The translations under genes were made by a program, and so were the position numbers. 64,000 nt of DNA from positions 83,779,959 through 83,843,958 of the forward strand of contig NC_080579.1 of assembly GCF_029962835.1 (NCBI RefSeq). The letters run 5' to 3'. The notes under the pieces are model-generated. The model saw only the letters and a list, made by a program, of their open reading frames with translations, did no database searches and was not told the DNA's origin. The stretch is from Magnolia sinica (lineage: Eukaryota > Streptophyta > Magnoliopsida > Magnoliales > Magnoliaceae). Below are positions 44,834 through 55,241 of this stretch, one piece after another (within the stretch, counting starts at the first letter, position 1; each line of letters opens with the position of its first letter).

Positions 44834-45399
44834 CCACTTCGCTGTATGTGTTGTATATCCATGCCGTCCATCCGTCTTGCCAGCTCATTTTTGGAATTAT
44901 TTCCAAAAATGAAGCAAATCCAAATATCAAGTGGACCACAACACAAGAAACAGTAATGATTAAACGCCTACCATTAAAAACTTCCTGTGGCCCACCATAA
45001 TGTTTATTTGCCATTAATAAGTTACCTGGAAGAAGGGAAAACATAGATATCGGCTTGATCCAGAACTTTACGAATCAATAACAACTGTTTCCTGTGGTGT
45101 GGTCCACCTGAGATTTAGATCCACTTCAATTTGTGGGCCCATGCCCCAAAATAAGCAGGAGAAACGGATGGACGGCACGGATATACAACGCATTCATCAG
45201 GGTAGGTCCCATGGTCACGGCCTGGCAGTCATTAACTGATAGATAATGACTGCCAACTGTAATAGCGCGAGCGCGCCATTTGGATGAAGTTGCTTGTCGC
45301 CGCTTTCAGAGGAAGAGTATGTCTATGAGCCAGCTAGCCTGTCTAACCCGGCTAATGCGGACTGCAGAGCCGGGCTGGGCTCCCGCACTATAGTGATCT
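44834..45399. repeat. Segmental direct repeat, copy B
   Basis: This is the counterpart of 39813-40394. Its left edge abuts the truncated Copia integrase, and its right part runs through the equivalent of the Copia insertion point without a break (an empty site). Only scattered substitutions and one small indel ('acacgtgtgctagg' absent) separate the copies. Confidence 0.9.
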
Positions 45400-45829
45400 T
45401 TTTTAAATCCAACGCGGGACAAAACTCAAGGACAAGTGTGGCTGCAAATTCAACCAAATTAGGCCATTCGTATAAAGGAAAGTCAGTATTTGATTTTGAA
45501 TGGTATGATGCACAGGTATGTTAAAGTCTGCTCAACTCAAGTTTTGATTTGAATGGCTGGTGTTCTCTCACGTTGAGATAGATTGATCGGAGATTTGGAG
45601 ACTTCCTCTCAACTACCGATTGTGCTTGATAATTTGTAAAACAGTAGCGGTTAGCCTTCCGAATGGATTCTTTTTGTGTTGTGATAATATAGGACATTTA
45701 TAGTCTTAACAATTTGTTCTTTCACCAATATTTAAGCTTAATATTTCTAAAAAAAAGTAAAGATATACAGATAAATAAAGAAAGGCTAAATAATACCAAT
45801 TTTATTAATATTTGACATATAGGCCATTA
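45400..45829. other. Unassigned; possible lone exon-like piece
   Basis: A plus-strand stretch at about 45412-45517 (SYKGKSVFDFEWYDAQ, then GTATGT) looks like an exon end with a donor. No acceptor, partner exon or recognised family was found. Otherwise non-coding. Confidence 0.25.
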
Positions 45830-46152
45830 CAATCGACTTGACCATTGCATTGCCATTGATTCCCAAAAATGTGCGTTACCCCCGGAGGCCTTAAATTTGT
45901 CTTGGTCGATGCACTGGTATAGGTTTCCATTGATGTGATGTCATATGGAGTTTCTAAAATTGTCTTGGTCGGTGCATTGCCATGGGATCCCCTTCTTGTG
46001 TTGTTCGGATTCCTTAAAACCATCTTACCCAGCGCATTGCCATGGGATATCCTTGTTGAATGTAATGTAGACTCTTAAAATTGTCTTGGTTGGTGCACTA
46101 CCTTGGATACTCTGAGATCATCCTAGAATTGTTTTGGTCGGCGCATTGCCTT
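45830..46152. repeat. Minisatellite, about six ~62-bp units
   Basis: Units carry 'ttgtcttggtcggtgcattg' and 'ccatgggat..cctt'. Starts lie near 45835, 45896, 45959, 46020, 46080 and 46128. No coding meaning seen. Confidence 0.85.
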
Positions 46153-46357
46153 AATATTATGTTGATATGTGATGAAGGTAATTTTGATTCGTTAAAAGCA
46201 TTACATGCATTTTATCTTGCATTACGATTCATGATATTGAATTTCTACCTTATTTCAAATTATTTTGATTAACCACGTAAACCTAGCATTTTTCGGTAAT
46301 TGGTTGGATATGATCCCATGAGTCCTCGTGATCACCCCAACTTAGATAGTTTTGCAG

Positions 46358-47794
46358 GTGCAATGTTGAAGTATTTCGAGGAAGTCGGACATTTTGCTAA
46401 TCCTATTTTATTAGTTATGTTGATGTTAAAATTGGATCACCCTCCACCGAGCCTTGAGTGCTCGGAGCGAACCCTGGTCTTGCGCAAAGCAACAAACAAA
46501 GGAGACCCTGACTCAAGCAGGGACCCTCCGATGCCTAAGTTAGGCTAAGGAAACAGGGTCTAAGTGGTGTAGAGTAGAGCAAATGTGCGAAATCTTGCTT
46601 ACCTGTATCGGTAGAAATGATCCGTATTTATACCTGAGGGTTGCGATGAACGTGTGCGAACACTCATCGCCAACACGCGAGGGCTACGCGTGCGCGGTCG
46701 TTGGTAGTTACCCGGAGATCGTGCTATGAGCATTACTCCAGTCGTGCGTTACTGCTTTCGCTGACCAAGTTCCCATCCGGGCCGACCTCATGGTTCGAAT
46801 CTTACTCGACAACCTGAGCCCATGGATAAGTGGATTATTGATACGCTAAGTAGAGAGGCTCGGCTCAGAGGAACACTGGATGGGTAGGTGATGCTCTCCT
46901 GCATTCCGAGTCGACATAATTGGGTCGGACGTGCTGTTGTAGCTCCGAGACCCGGCTCATAGTGCGATGACTCATTCCGAGTCTCAGATTGGTGTCATAA
47001 CTTTGCAAAAGCCCTTGGGTCGGACACTCACCTCGGGTCGGAGGCTTATCAGTCCGAGGCCTTGCTTATTGGTGCCAAAGTTGACCTTGATGCGACTTGG
47101 TTCAAATTTACCCATAACAAGTTATGTTTAGTTTGGATTTAAAAATAATTTCATACTGTAGGTTATTTTGATTTTATATATCAATATAAAAGATGTTTAC
47201 TAGAAGTTAGATGAATTATTTGTAGATATAGCTTTAATGAGAATGATTTTAGTTTTTTTTTTTTCTTTCTTTCTTTAGTTGGCTCTGAATGTTATTGGAA
47301 TGGATGAAATATTTGGTGGAGTGCATTAAATATTATTAAACTAATCTCATGGCCCTGGAATTTAGGGCTTGAGTAACCCTACCTGAGTACATGAATTTTA
47401 GGGCATGACAGGTAAATCAAAACTCAGTTGATCATGTGCAAAGTTGAAGTATTTCAAGGAAGCTAGACATTTTGCTAATCCATGTTTTATTAGTTAAGTT
47501 TAGTTTGAATTTAAATATATTTTTGTACATTAGGTTAGTTTGATTTTATATATCAATGTAGAAGATAATTACTAGAAATTAGATGTAATATTTGTAGCTA
47601 TGGCTTTAATGGGAATGATTTTAGTATTTTTTTCTTTAGTTAGCTCTAATGTTACTGGAATGGATGAAATATTTGGTTGAGTGCATTAAATATTATTAAC
47701 TAATCTTATGGCCCTGGAATTTGGCTTTTGAGTAACCCTACTCAAGTACCTGAATTTTAGGGCATGACAAGTAAATCAAAACTCAATTGATCAT
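46358..47794. repeat. Two-unit tandem duplication (~360 bp), first unit interrupted
   Basis: Unit 2 (47436-47794, from 'gtgcaaagttgaagtatttc' to 'caattgatcat') matches unit 1 (46358-46417 plus 47125-47435). A solo LTR has split unit 1. Confidence 0.88.
46418..47119. mobile_element. Solo LTR, 702 bp
   Basis: It starts TGTTGATGTTAAAATTGG and ends CCCATAACA, with a perfect 5-bp TSD AGTTA (46413-46417 and 47120-47124). The tandem partner unit at 47436-47794 serves as the empty site and confirms both borders. No internal coding region. Confidence 0.92.
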
Positions 47795-48104
47795 GATCCT
47801 ACAACTTAATGTTATAGATATTTAATCTATAGGTATTGTAGTGGAAGCTGCTAGGCAGTGGTAATCTATGCTAAAACTAGGCTATGATATGCTAAAATAA
47901 ATTATAAAGTAATAAAGATGTGTTTGGTGTAAGGCTAAGCTCTTATTCGTATGCTCTTTTTATAACGTCTCGATGCAGCAAAACCCTCAATGGGTTTCCT
48001 TGTTAATAATAGATCCTTCGTGTTTATGACACGTGTTACGAATAGAGGAATCTCTTGGATAGATCCAGAACTGCTGGCTTCTCGAGTCTTTCTTCTCGTA
48101 GTTG
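47795..48104. other. Unassigned spacer
   Basis: The minus-strand reading MYGFFETLQGSTTRRKT... has no recognised domain. Nothing else seen. Confidence 0.3.
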
Positions 48105-48109
48105 ATCCC

Positions 48110-51100
48110 TGTAACGTCTCGAAAAATCCGTACAAAGACCCAAGTACTACCTCAGAAAGAAATCACTAAGGACCAAATCCTTTAGAAATTAGACGAGAAT
48201 TAGCTAAGTGTTAAAGCAGATTACTTGTGAAATTAGCACTAATCGTTTTAAATACAATCTATAAGACCCAAAACAAGTAGAATCATTGGCGCTACTTTAC
48301 CCTGAAACTTAGGATCCATCTCTAAACTCAGTCGCTCTCGGGAGCACGTTAAAACTCTATATCGGACCTGGACCACACGTCGAAAGTCCGATTACCCCAA
48401 AATTATACGGTTATGGCCGCATTGCTGGACTTGACAATCATCTCGAAAATCAAGTCCTAAAAGTATCCAAAAATGCACAACTTGAGCCCGGAGCGAAGTG
48501 TGTGAGAAACGCGAATATCTTTAAGAAACGAACTGAAACTTAAGTGAATTGAGTCGTTTCACTTGCAGGCCAAATTTAAGGATTCAAACCGTCAGATTCT
48601 GATCCAATTACACCCTCGGATCAGGAAAAAATTTCAACACATGTCAATGCACTTAGGGCCCTAATCAAGTACCGGTGACCGTTGAACTGAAACTGGTCCT
48701 CCGCGGTCAATCTGTAAACCCGATCGGACCGAAGTCTTAGCTTGACCTAGATCCAATGTCAGGAAGCTTAAGTCCACTCGCATGTGGAAAAGGGGCCTCC
48801 AGAACAGCTCTGTTGGATCGGAACAGTCCACTTTTGGCTATAATCTAAGTATACCATGGCCCTGGGGCTATTCCCATCAGTTATGGGCCCATATAAAGGC
48901 CTAAACCCACCCTTCTCTCATTCCATACGAATTCCTAACCCTAAGAGAGAGAAAAGAGAAGGAAAGTGAGAAAGTGAGAGAGAAACTTGGAGTTTGTTTC
49001 TGGGACTCAATCCCCTCACTCCACGTGTTTAACCACCACATCTGTATTGCTATACTGGTGATTTTGACGCCGTTTTTGGGTATAAAAACCTAACCCTAAT
49101 CTATTTTAGGGTTTCAAATAGAGTGAATGATGAATTAGCTAACCTATTTCATACTTTAGGTTGCCGTTGTGCCGTAGACGACAAATTAGAGAATGAACTG
49201 AGTTCGTTACAAGTTTACCGACGAAAGGTGCAGACTATAAATGTTTAAGTTGTGGTTTTCAAGGCTTTTAATGTCAGTTAATGATTTATGACTGACTTGA
49301 ATGCTACCACATGCTTAGATGCAATGTTTCTCGTACTTTACACATATATATGAACTATGTTGAATATAGTGAAATCCATGTGTTTGTTGATATGCTTGAA
49401 TGAATATGGAATTATGATTCGTGCTTGCCATGATTATTGATTGTAAATGTGTGATCGTTGTATACGTGGCATCTCTTTTGTGAAATGATTTGCTATAATA
49501 TGTGTTTTAACTAAGTTATTACATGTACGTGATATATGTAGTCTAAGTGTTTGATAAAATGCCTTAATGAGGAACTACTTGTTGAAATGCATGTAACGAG
49601 GGTGTTGAGATAGAATTCTCAATTCCCTTAACTATGGCTATAGTTTCCTTCATGTAACCTATATTGCTAATGCATGCTTTATGGTTGAAATGCCTATGTA
49701 TGCTAACATGTACCCTATGTGTTTGTTGAAATGCTCATGTGAGATCTGTATATGATGTCAATTGCCACATGCTGTTCTGGCTTCCTATATGTGAATGCTA
49801 TTGTTTGAAATGTGATTGGGGCTACGAGATAGTCCAAGTAATCGGTAATGGATTACGATAGGTGACCGTACTACCTAGCCACAACAGACATGCTCGATGA
49901 ATCCGAGTCGTACGCTGCTTGTCGGCAGTGGTTAGACCACACAGAGTGTTTGCGCACTCCATGTCGATCGGCTCGACGTATGCTCGTACCAGTCGAGCTT
50001 GTCAAGTAACCCGATTGCCTGATGTATGTTCACCATGTATGGATGATACTGTTTGAATCTAAGGTACCAACTTACCAGTGCAAAACCTGTTTAACTTTGG
50101 TACCTCGATCCGTTAAGACCCATGAGCCGAGCATGGTGGTATGGGACACCGTGGCCGTGCTATCGACCTACGATGGGGCGATGAACCTCTCCGTATTGTC
50201 CAGTGAGCAAACCAAACTTGTGAGTCGAATACGGTGGTATGAGATACTATATTCGAGCTGTCGGCCTACGACTAGGTGACGAGCCATTTGTAGTGACCTC
50301 GAGCATACTCTGAGACTGCGCTGAGGCGACGAGCCTTTCCGTAGCAACTGAAGTATAAGCTAGACCTGCATTGAGGTGACGAGCCCTTTGTAGCGACCTG
50401 AAAACTACCTATCGTATGTGATTGCTAGGATTGACGACCCTAGATGGATCAATGTTTGGGTATATGATATAAATGGAGGTGCCTTAGCATCCCAACCCTG
50501 CTGTATGAAAATGGACTAATAAGAACTTGGTAATCACGCTCATAACATCGCACTGCATGTGCCTTTGGCATTGATGTTGAGCACAGAGAAAGGGGTGCAT
50601 GCCGCGACCGTTAGATGAAGTTCGCAGAGGGAGTGCAGGCGAGGGCATGCATCATTACTACATATCATGATTGTATTAACCAGAGTATTTAGGGATGCTT
50701 GTTTATATTGCTTTATCATTACTGCATAATTGAATTGATAACATGTTAACCTTTGCCTTATAGCTCTACTGAGTTGATCACTCACTCCCACGTTCTATGA
50801 CGATGTTTTAAACACCAACCAGACTCTGTCTTAGCTGCAGGTGATAGCGATGCTTATGAGGTAGAGTCGGACTATTATGATGACAAGGAGGAGTTCTTCT
50901 ATATGCAACTCTCTAGCGGGTCTATGTAGACCTGGAGTTGCGCTGACGGGGCTACAGGGTTTTGGGATAGAGATCATTACACTTTTTTGTTTTGTACATT
51001 TTGAAACTGAACTTGTAATTATTTAACCTAGTGACATTCATACTCTGAGGGCTTGCTATTATTTTTGAATGATTTATATACGTATCACAGTCTTCAGCTA

Positions 51101-51270
51101 GCGTACTTTAATTGCCTCTGGAGTATGATATGATGTTCTGGTATAATCTCATTCATGTTTAAGGCACTAATACAGACGACATTTAATCATCATTATCTAT
51201 GTTGTATAAGTGATGCATTGAAACTCGGGAGTGGAGTCTATGCTCGACCCCCAATTTTCAAGGCGTTACA
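48110..51270 (+). mobile_element. Long solo LTR (3161 bp), probably Gypsy
   Basis: It starts TGTAACGTCTCG and ends AAGGCGTTACA, a 7-bp terminal inverted repeat. The 5-bp TSD is a perfect ATCCC (48105-48109 and 51271-51275). LTRs of several kb that start TGTAAC are known for Tekay/Del-like Gypsy elements; the clade is inferred. A TATA-like 'catataaagg' at 48890 followed by a CT/AG-rich leader suggests the LTR promoter and plus orientation. Diverged 'gacgagcc.ttt.gtagcgacct' units repeat at 50270-50410. No internal domain follows. Confidence 0.85.
48889..48898 (+). promoter_or_regulatory. TATA-like box of the long LTR
   Basis: 'catataaagg' lies about 60 bp before an AG-rich leader, inside the solo LTR. 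Position and sequence only. Confidence 0.4.
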
Positions 51271-51275
51271 ATCCC

Positions 51276-52446
51276 GCTATGGAGATCTTTGTGACTTATT
51301 AATTGGATTCGGGGTCAGGACTGTGAACGTCAAGATCCCTTTAATGAAGACAACCAGGCCAAGATTAGAGACTCATTAAGGAAATCAAGGCTAATCCCAA
51401 ACCTTAAACCGATCATGGTCGCTCATTTAGTGGCCCACCTTATGCACTTCTAATCTAGCTGTTTGATGGTGGATCAAACCACCTTTTGCATTTTACCATT
51501 TTCCCGATTGTTTGGAATACTGGAAGGATTTGACGCCTGATACTAATATGTTATCGAACCAAATCAGATACAGTTCTCACACTCTCTTGATCTCAATCGA
51601 TGTACAACCTAGGAACTAATCGAGCCATTGTCATTTCTCTCCAGATTTAGGTCTGAACCATAATTGGATTCGCTTGGATATCGATACGATCTCCTGATAT
51701 TCGGAACCTTCTCGAACGCTATAGACTCTCTAAATGTCTATAGGAAGATCTCCCATTTTGGAATGACTATTAGAGATGGCTTCATCGAGTGTTTCATAGC
51801 CAAATACATGATAAGATTCGTTCTCTCGACGAGTCACTTATAGACCTATTAGGCATTGTTGCCTCATTAATTGGCACAATAAACATGGCCATGTGGCATC
51901 CATCAATTCGTTCTCTTAAAAGCGGGCATAAGGGTATGTGCTTATGAATTAACATAATGCGTAACGCCGAAAAATGATCAAGCAAAGATACTCTTTGGCA
52001 AAAGTAGGATTTATGTCAATACCAGCCCTATAGTGTCGATACCTGAGTAGCATTTCATTCGTGTCAATGCACTGAAAATGGGTGTAAACACCATGTAAAA
52101 CACTAATTAGCTTATTTTAGAAATCAATGCCAACACAGCGTAAAATCCTCCAATCTGACAAATATTGGATCAAAATATTATGGAAGTGGATCATTGAACC
52201 ATGCCTGTAGTTATCCCACTTATAGCCAATGGGGCTCAGTTGATGAACGGACTTGCCTGACGCTGCTGCCAAGGCATTTATAGTGGACATGCTTGATGAG
52301 TTGCTTGGAACTCACATACAAGTGCCCAATTGTAGCTAGTAAAGGTGACTGTTTGTCTACTTAGGCATAGTGATCTTTCTACACATACATGGCTATGCTG
52401 GGCACTCCAGAATGGGAAATGGGCTCATGAGGAATGATCATCTGGA
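51276..52446. other. Unassigned intergenic DNA
   Basis: No supported ORF, repeat border or RNA gene seen in about 1.2 kb. Confidence 0.4.
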
Positions 52447-52454
52447 TATATACC

Positions 52455-53197
52455 CATTGTTTAGAATATTTCTTATATTATAAACATCTTCACCTCGGCA
52501 TATCAATAATACCGGTAGTGATACCAGTAATGTTAATAGTCTCAAAAATATATCAGTGATGTATTATTAAGTATCACCAATGTATCGATATTGCCAATAT
52601 ACTAATATTTTTAATTGTGCAAATTCCCAAGTGTTGCTTGTATTGTCATTGTGTCAGCAATATTTCGATAATATTGCTAGTGTATCAATATTACCAAAAA
52701 TCTATTTATTACCAAAAATCTATTTTAATTTTTTATAGGCGTAATTATCAACAATAATATAAATCATATCACGATGTTATCGTTATTGCAAAATAGGCAA
52801 TATGGAGATCACAATCTTTCCTTCCCCGTTGTCAACAATTTCTCAACAAAATATCACATATTATTAAAATTTTGAAATATTAATAGATATTTATCTGAAA
52901 TGTTAAATGGTTAGATGGATAAATAGAATGGTTGGATTGGCTTTTTACAGCAACACATGATTTTATATTCTTATATAAAAAAAAAAACTATATATACATT
53001 TTTTTATTATAAATTTTTTATTTTTAGATATGCAAATATATATACTTGAACATCTCTTAAATTTTCATTGAAACATTCCAATATTTTTCCCATATTTCTC
53101 CTCATTTTCATTTATCAGCTATATCATCAGTAATATTGATACTATTTACATATCCCACGCCAGCTAAACTTGGAGCGGTACCGATACTTTACCACCG
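52455..53197. mobile_element. Non-autonomous hAT-like element, copy 5 (743 bp)
   Basis: The left end is CATTGTTTAGAATATTTC; the right end reversed is CGGTGGTAAAGTATCGG. The TSD is TATATACC / CATATACC (52447-52454 and 53198-53205, one mismatch). It shows the same 'gtatcgatattgcc' / 'aatattgctagtgtatc' interior motifs. Termini are more diverged than in copies 1-4, so it is probably older. Confidence 0.7.
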
Positions 53198-53205
53198 CAT
53201 ATACC

Positions 53206-54129
53206 ATGCATGGAATTCGAGTTAGCATGCTACACCATTTTCACATCCGAGCCGTGCAAAAGGTGGGAACAAGGTCAGCAAAATCATGAACAGAAATCAG
53301 GCCAGTCAAAATCAGCTGATGGCCAATGATCAACACAACATGAAGGTGTGACCCATGTGATGTGTGGATCGCATGATTTCAGCGTACTGATCTCCACGGT
53401 GAGCACCAGCTTTTTTAACGGCTCAATGACCTGCTTAAGTGACAGGGAAAAGGATGTGGCGTGCCACAAGATTATTCCTCTCCTCTCCTTCACACACACA
53501 CACACACCGTGAGGTTGACCTCAGAGGAATAAATTTGCTTAAGAAAATTTTGGTTTTTATTTATTTATTAAGAAACCCCTTTCTGAGATTAATTAATTAA
53601 GTTTTTCTCATGGAGGAAGTCTAGCAATAAATTATTTTCATAATAGCATGTATGTGGGCACACACACACACGCGTTAATATATGCGTCGTGTGTGCATTC
53701 ACGTGTGAATGGATGAGGCAGGCACGCTTGCACACACATGCATGCACATCAGTTAGATGCACCGTTCTATGATGGGCCACGGGATTAAAAAATCAGATTA
53801 ATCCATAACTTATGTGGGCCACACCACATTCAACAGTTGAAAATGGTCATCGGCCCATTAAAAACTGCGTGATCATTTATTGGGCCCACGAGTTGTGGTT
53901 TACAAATCCAGCCCATCCATTGTGCGTGTCCCACTTGGACGAGGGGTCAGACCATGTTTCAGCTGCTTCCAAAACTCAGGTGGGCCCCACCAAGTGATTT
54001 TATATGATTTAGGCATGTCTTTACATGGTTTTAGATGGTATGGCCCACCTGAGTTCCGTATAGGGCTGATTTTTTGAGATATCCCATAACCTAAAGGGGA
54101 CCCATCAAATGCACGAGCACAGCATGGTG
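53206..54129. other. Intergenic DNA with CA microsatellites
   Basis: Short (CA)n tracts lie at 53490-53510 and 53660-53675. 'gtggggcccacc'-type repetitive DNA occurs at 53970-54140. No gene seen. Confidence 0.4.
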
Positions 54130-54240
54130 GGGCCCACACAGCTCGACCTCATGGGAGGTGGGATTTCACCACTTATGGGTTTCGAACCCAAGACCTCGCG
54201 TTGAATCTCCTCTAGAGTCTACCACTGAGGCAAGGACTGG
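54130..54240 (-). mobile_element. tRNA-derived SINE
   Basis: The minus strand has an A box-like TTGCCTCAGTGG (54233-54222) and a B box GGTTCGAAACC (54188-54178 region), 35-45 bp apart as in tRNA-derived SINE heads. The surroundings do not fold into a complete tRNA with an acceptor stem. The 3' body and tail were not resolved. Confidence 0.6.
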
Positions 54241-55055
54241 AACCCATGGGTTTGCACATCTTAGGCTTGAAAGCAGCAAGTTAAAACTGGCCGTCCAAAC
54301 CGTGGTGGGCGGACCATATCGTATCATCCTAATCTTTGCGTATTTTGAACCATGTCTTATCTAGAGTGGCCCACTGGATAGACTGTTTGATCAGAGTTCT
54401 GGGCCTGTGGATGAATTAGACTTGGGGAGTAGAATCGGCTGTGAAGGAAACCGGACGGGCATTTTTTAGGAGTGGGGAGTATGAGATACGCTACCGTGGA
54501 TATGCACAGTATCCTGGTTTTCATTTTGTACAGGTAGGGCCCATGGTCCAACAATCCAGACCACTGGTCTGATGGACTTCGGCTTGAACAGACAATGTCC
54601 AAAGTTTTCCTCGATAATAAAATTCAACCTTTCATTTTGTGGCCTTCAGATGGACGATTGAACGACGAATCCACAAATGGTCGACATGTAACAGGAGACC
54701 CAAGATTAACGGTTGTGATGCTCCAATGGTGATTTTTTTTTTTTCTTTTTTCCATGGGCTGTTGCATCTAACCAATGATCCGGATAGATGAACCCTGGGC
54801 CTCACAAGTGGGACCCACGTTTCAAACGGTCTGGGCTGCAAACAGACTGTTAAGAAAGAGAAACAGGCAAACCACACACTCAACTGAAAAATAAAAGACC
54901 CCAAGGTTAGTGGGTAGGATCTTCTAATCTGGGAGATCCTAACATGCGCCATTCCACAACGGGCCCACAGACCAACGCTCTAGATCATCTGATCATGGGC
55001 CCACTTATACAAACTAAAAAATCAAATTAAAACTGTGCATCCTCGGCTCAAGGAC

Positions 55056-55067
55056 CATATAAAAAAT
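55056..55067 (+). promoter_or_regulatory. Candidate TATA box of the PPR gene
   Basis: 'catataaaaaat' lies 175 bp upstream of the PPR start codon, in a plausible position for a plant core promoter. Confidence 0.4.
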
Positions 55068-55241
55068 ATCTCTACCCGCTGATCTACTCCTATTTTAGCA
55101 CTCCATGCATTCAAAATTCCAACGCACATAAAATTTCACTCCGATTCTGTCCTCCACACTACCTGTTCACATTAGCAAAAACCCCCAAGCAGAATCTAAA
55201 ATACGCCAACAGGCTTAACCCTCACCCAGACGAGCCAACCC

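Noticed and set aside
39813..45399. The two 570-bp segments as LTRs of one retrotransposon
   Set aside because: They contain a MITE with its own inverted ends and lack TG...CA borders. The real 3' LTR with purine tract is at 40395-41686, inside them.
54178..54189. tRNA gene
   Set aside because: A and B boxes are present but no acceptor stem or anticodon arm could be drawn; it fits a SINE head.
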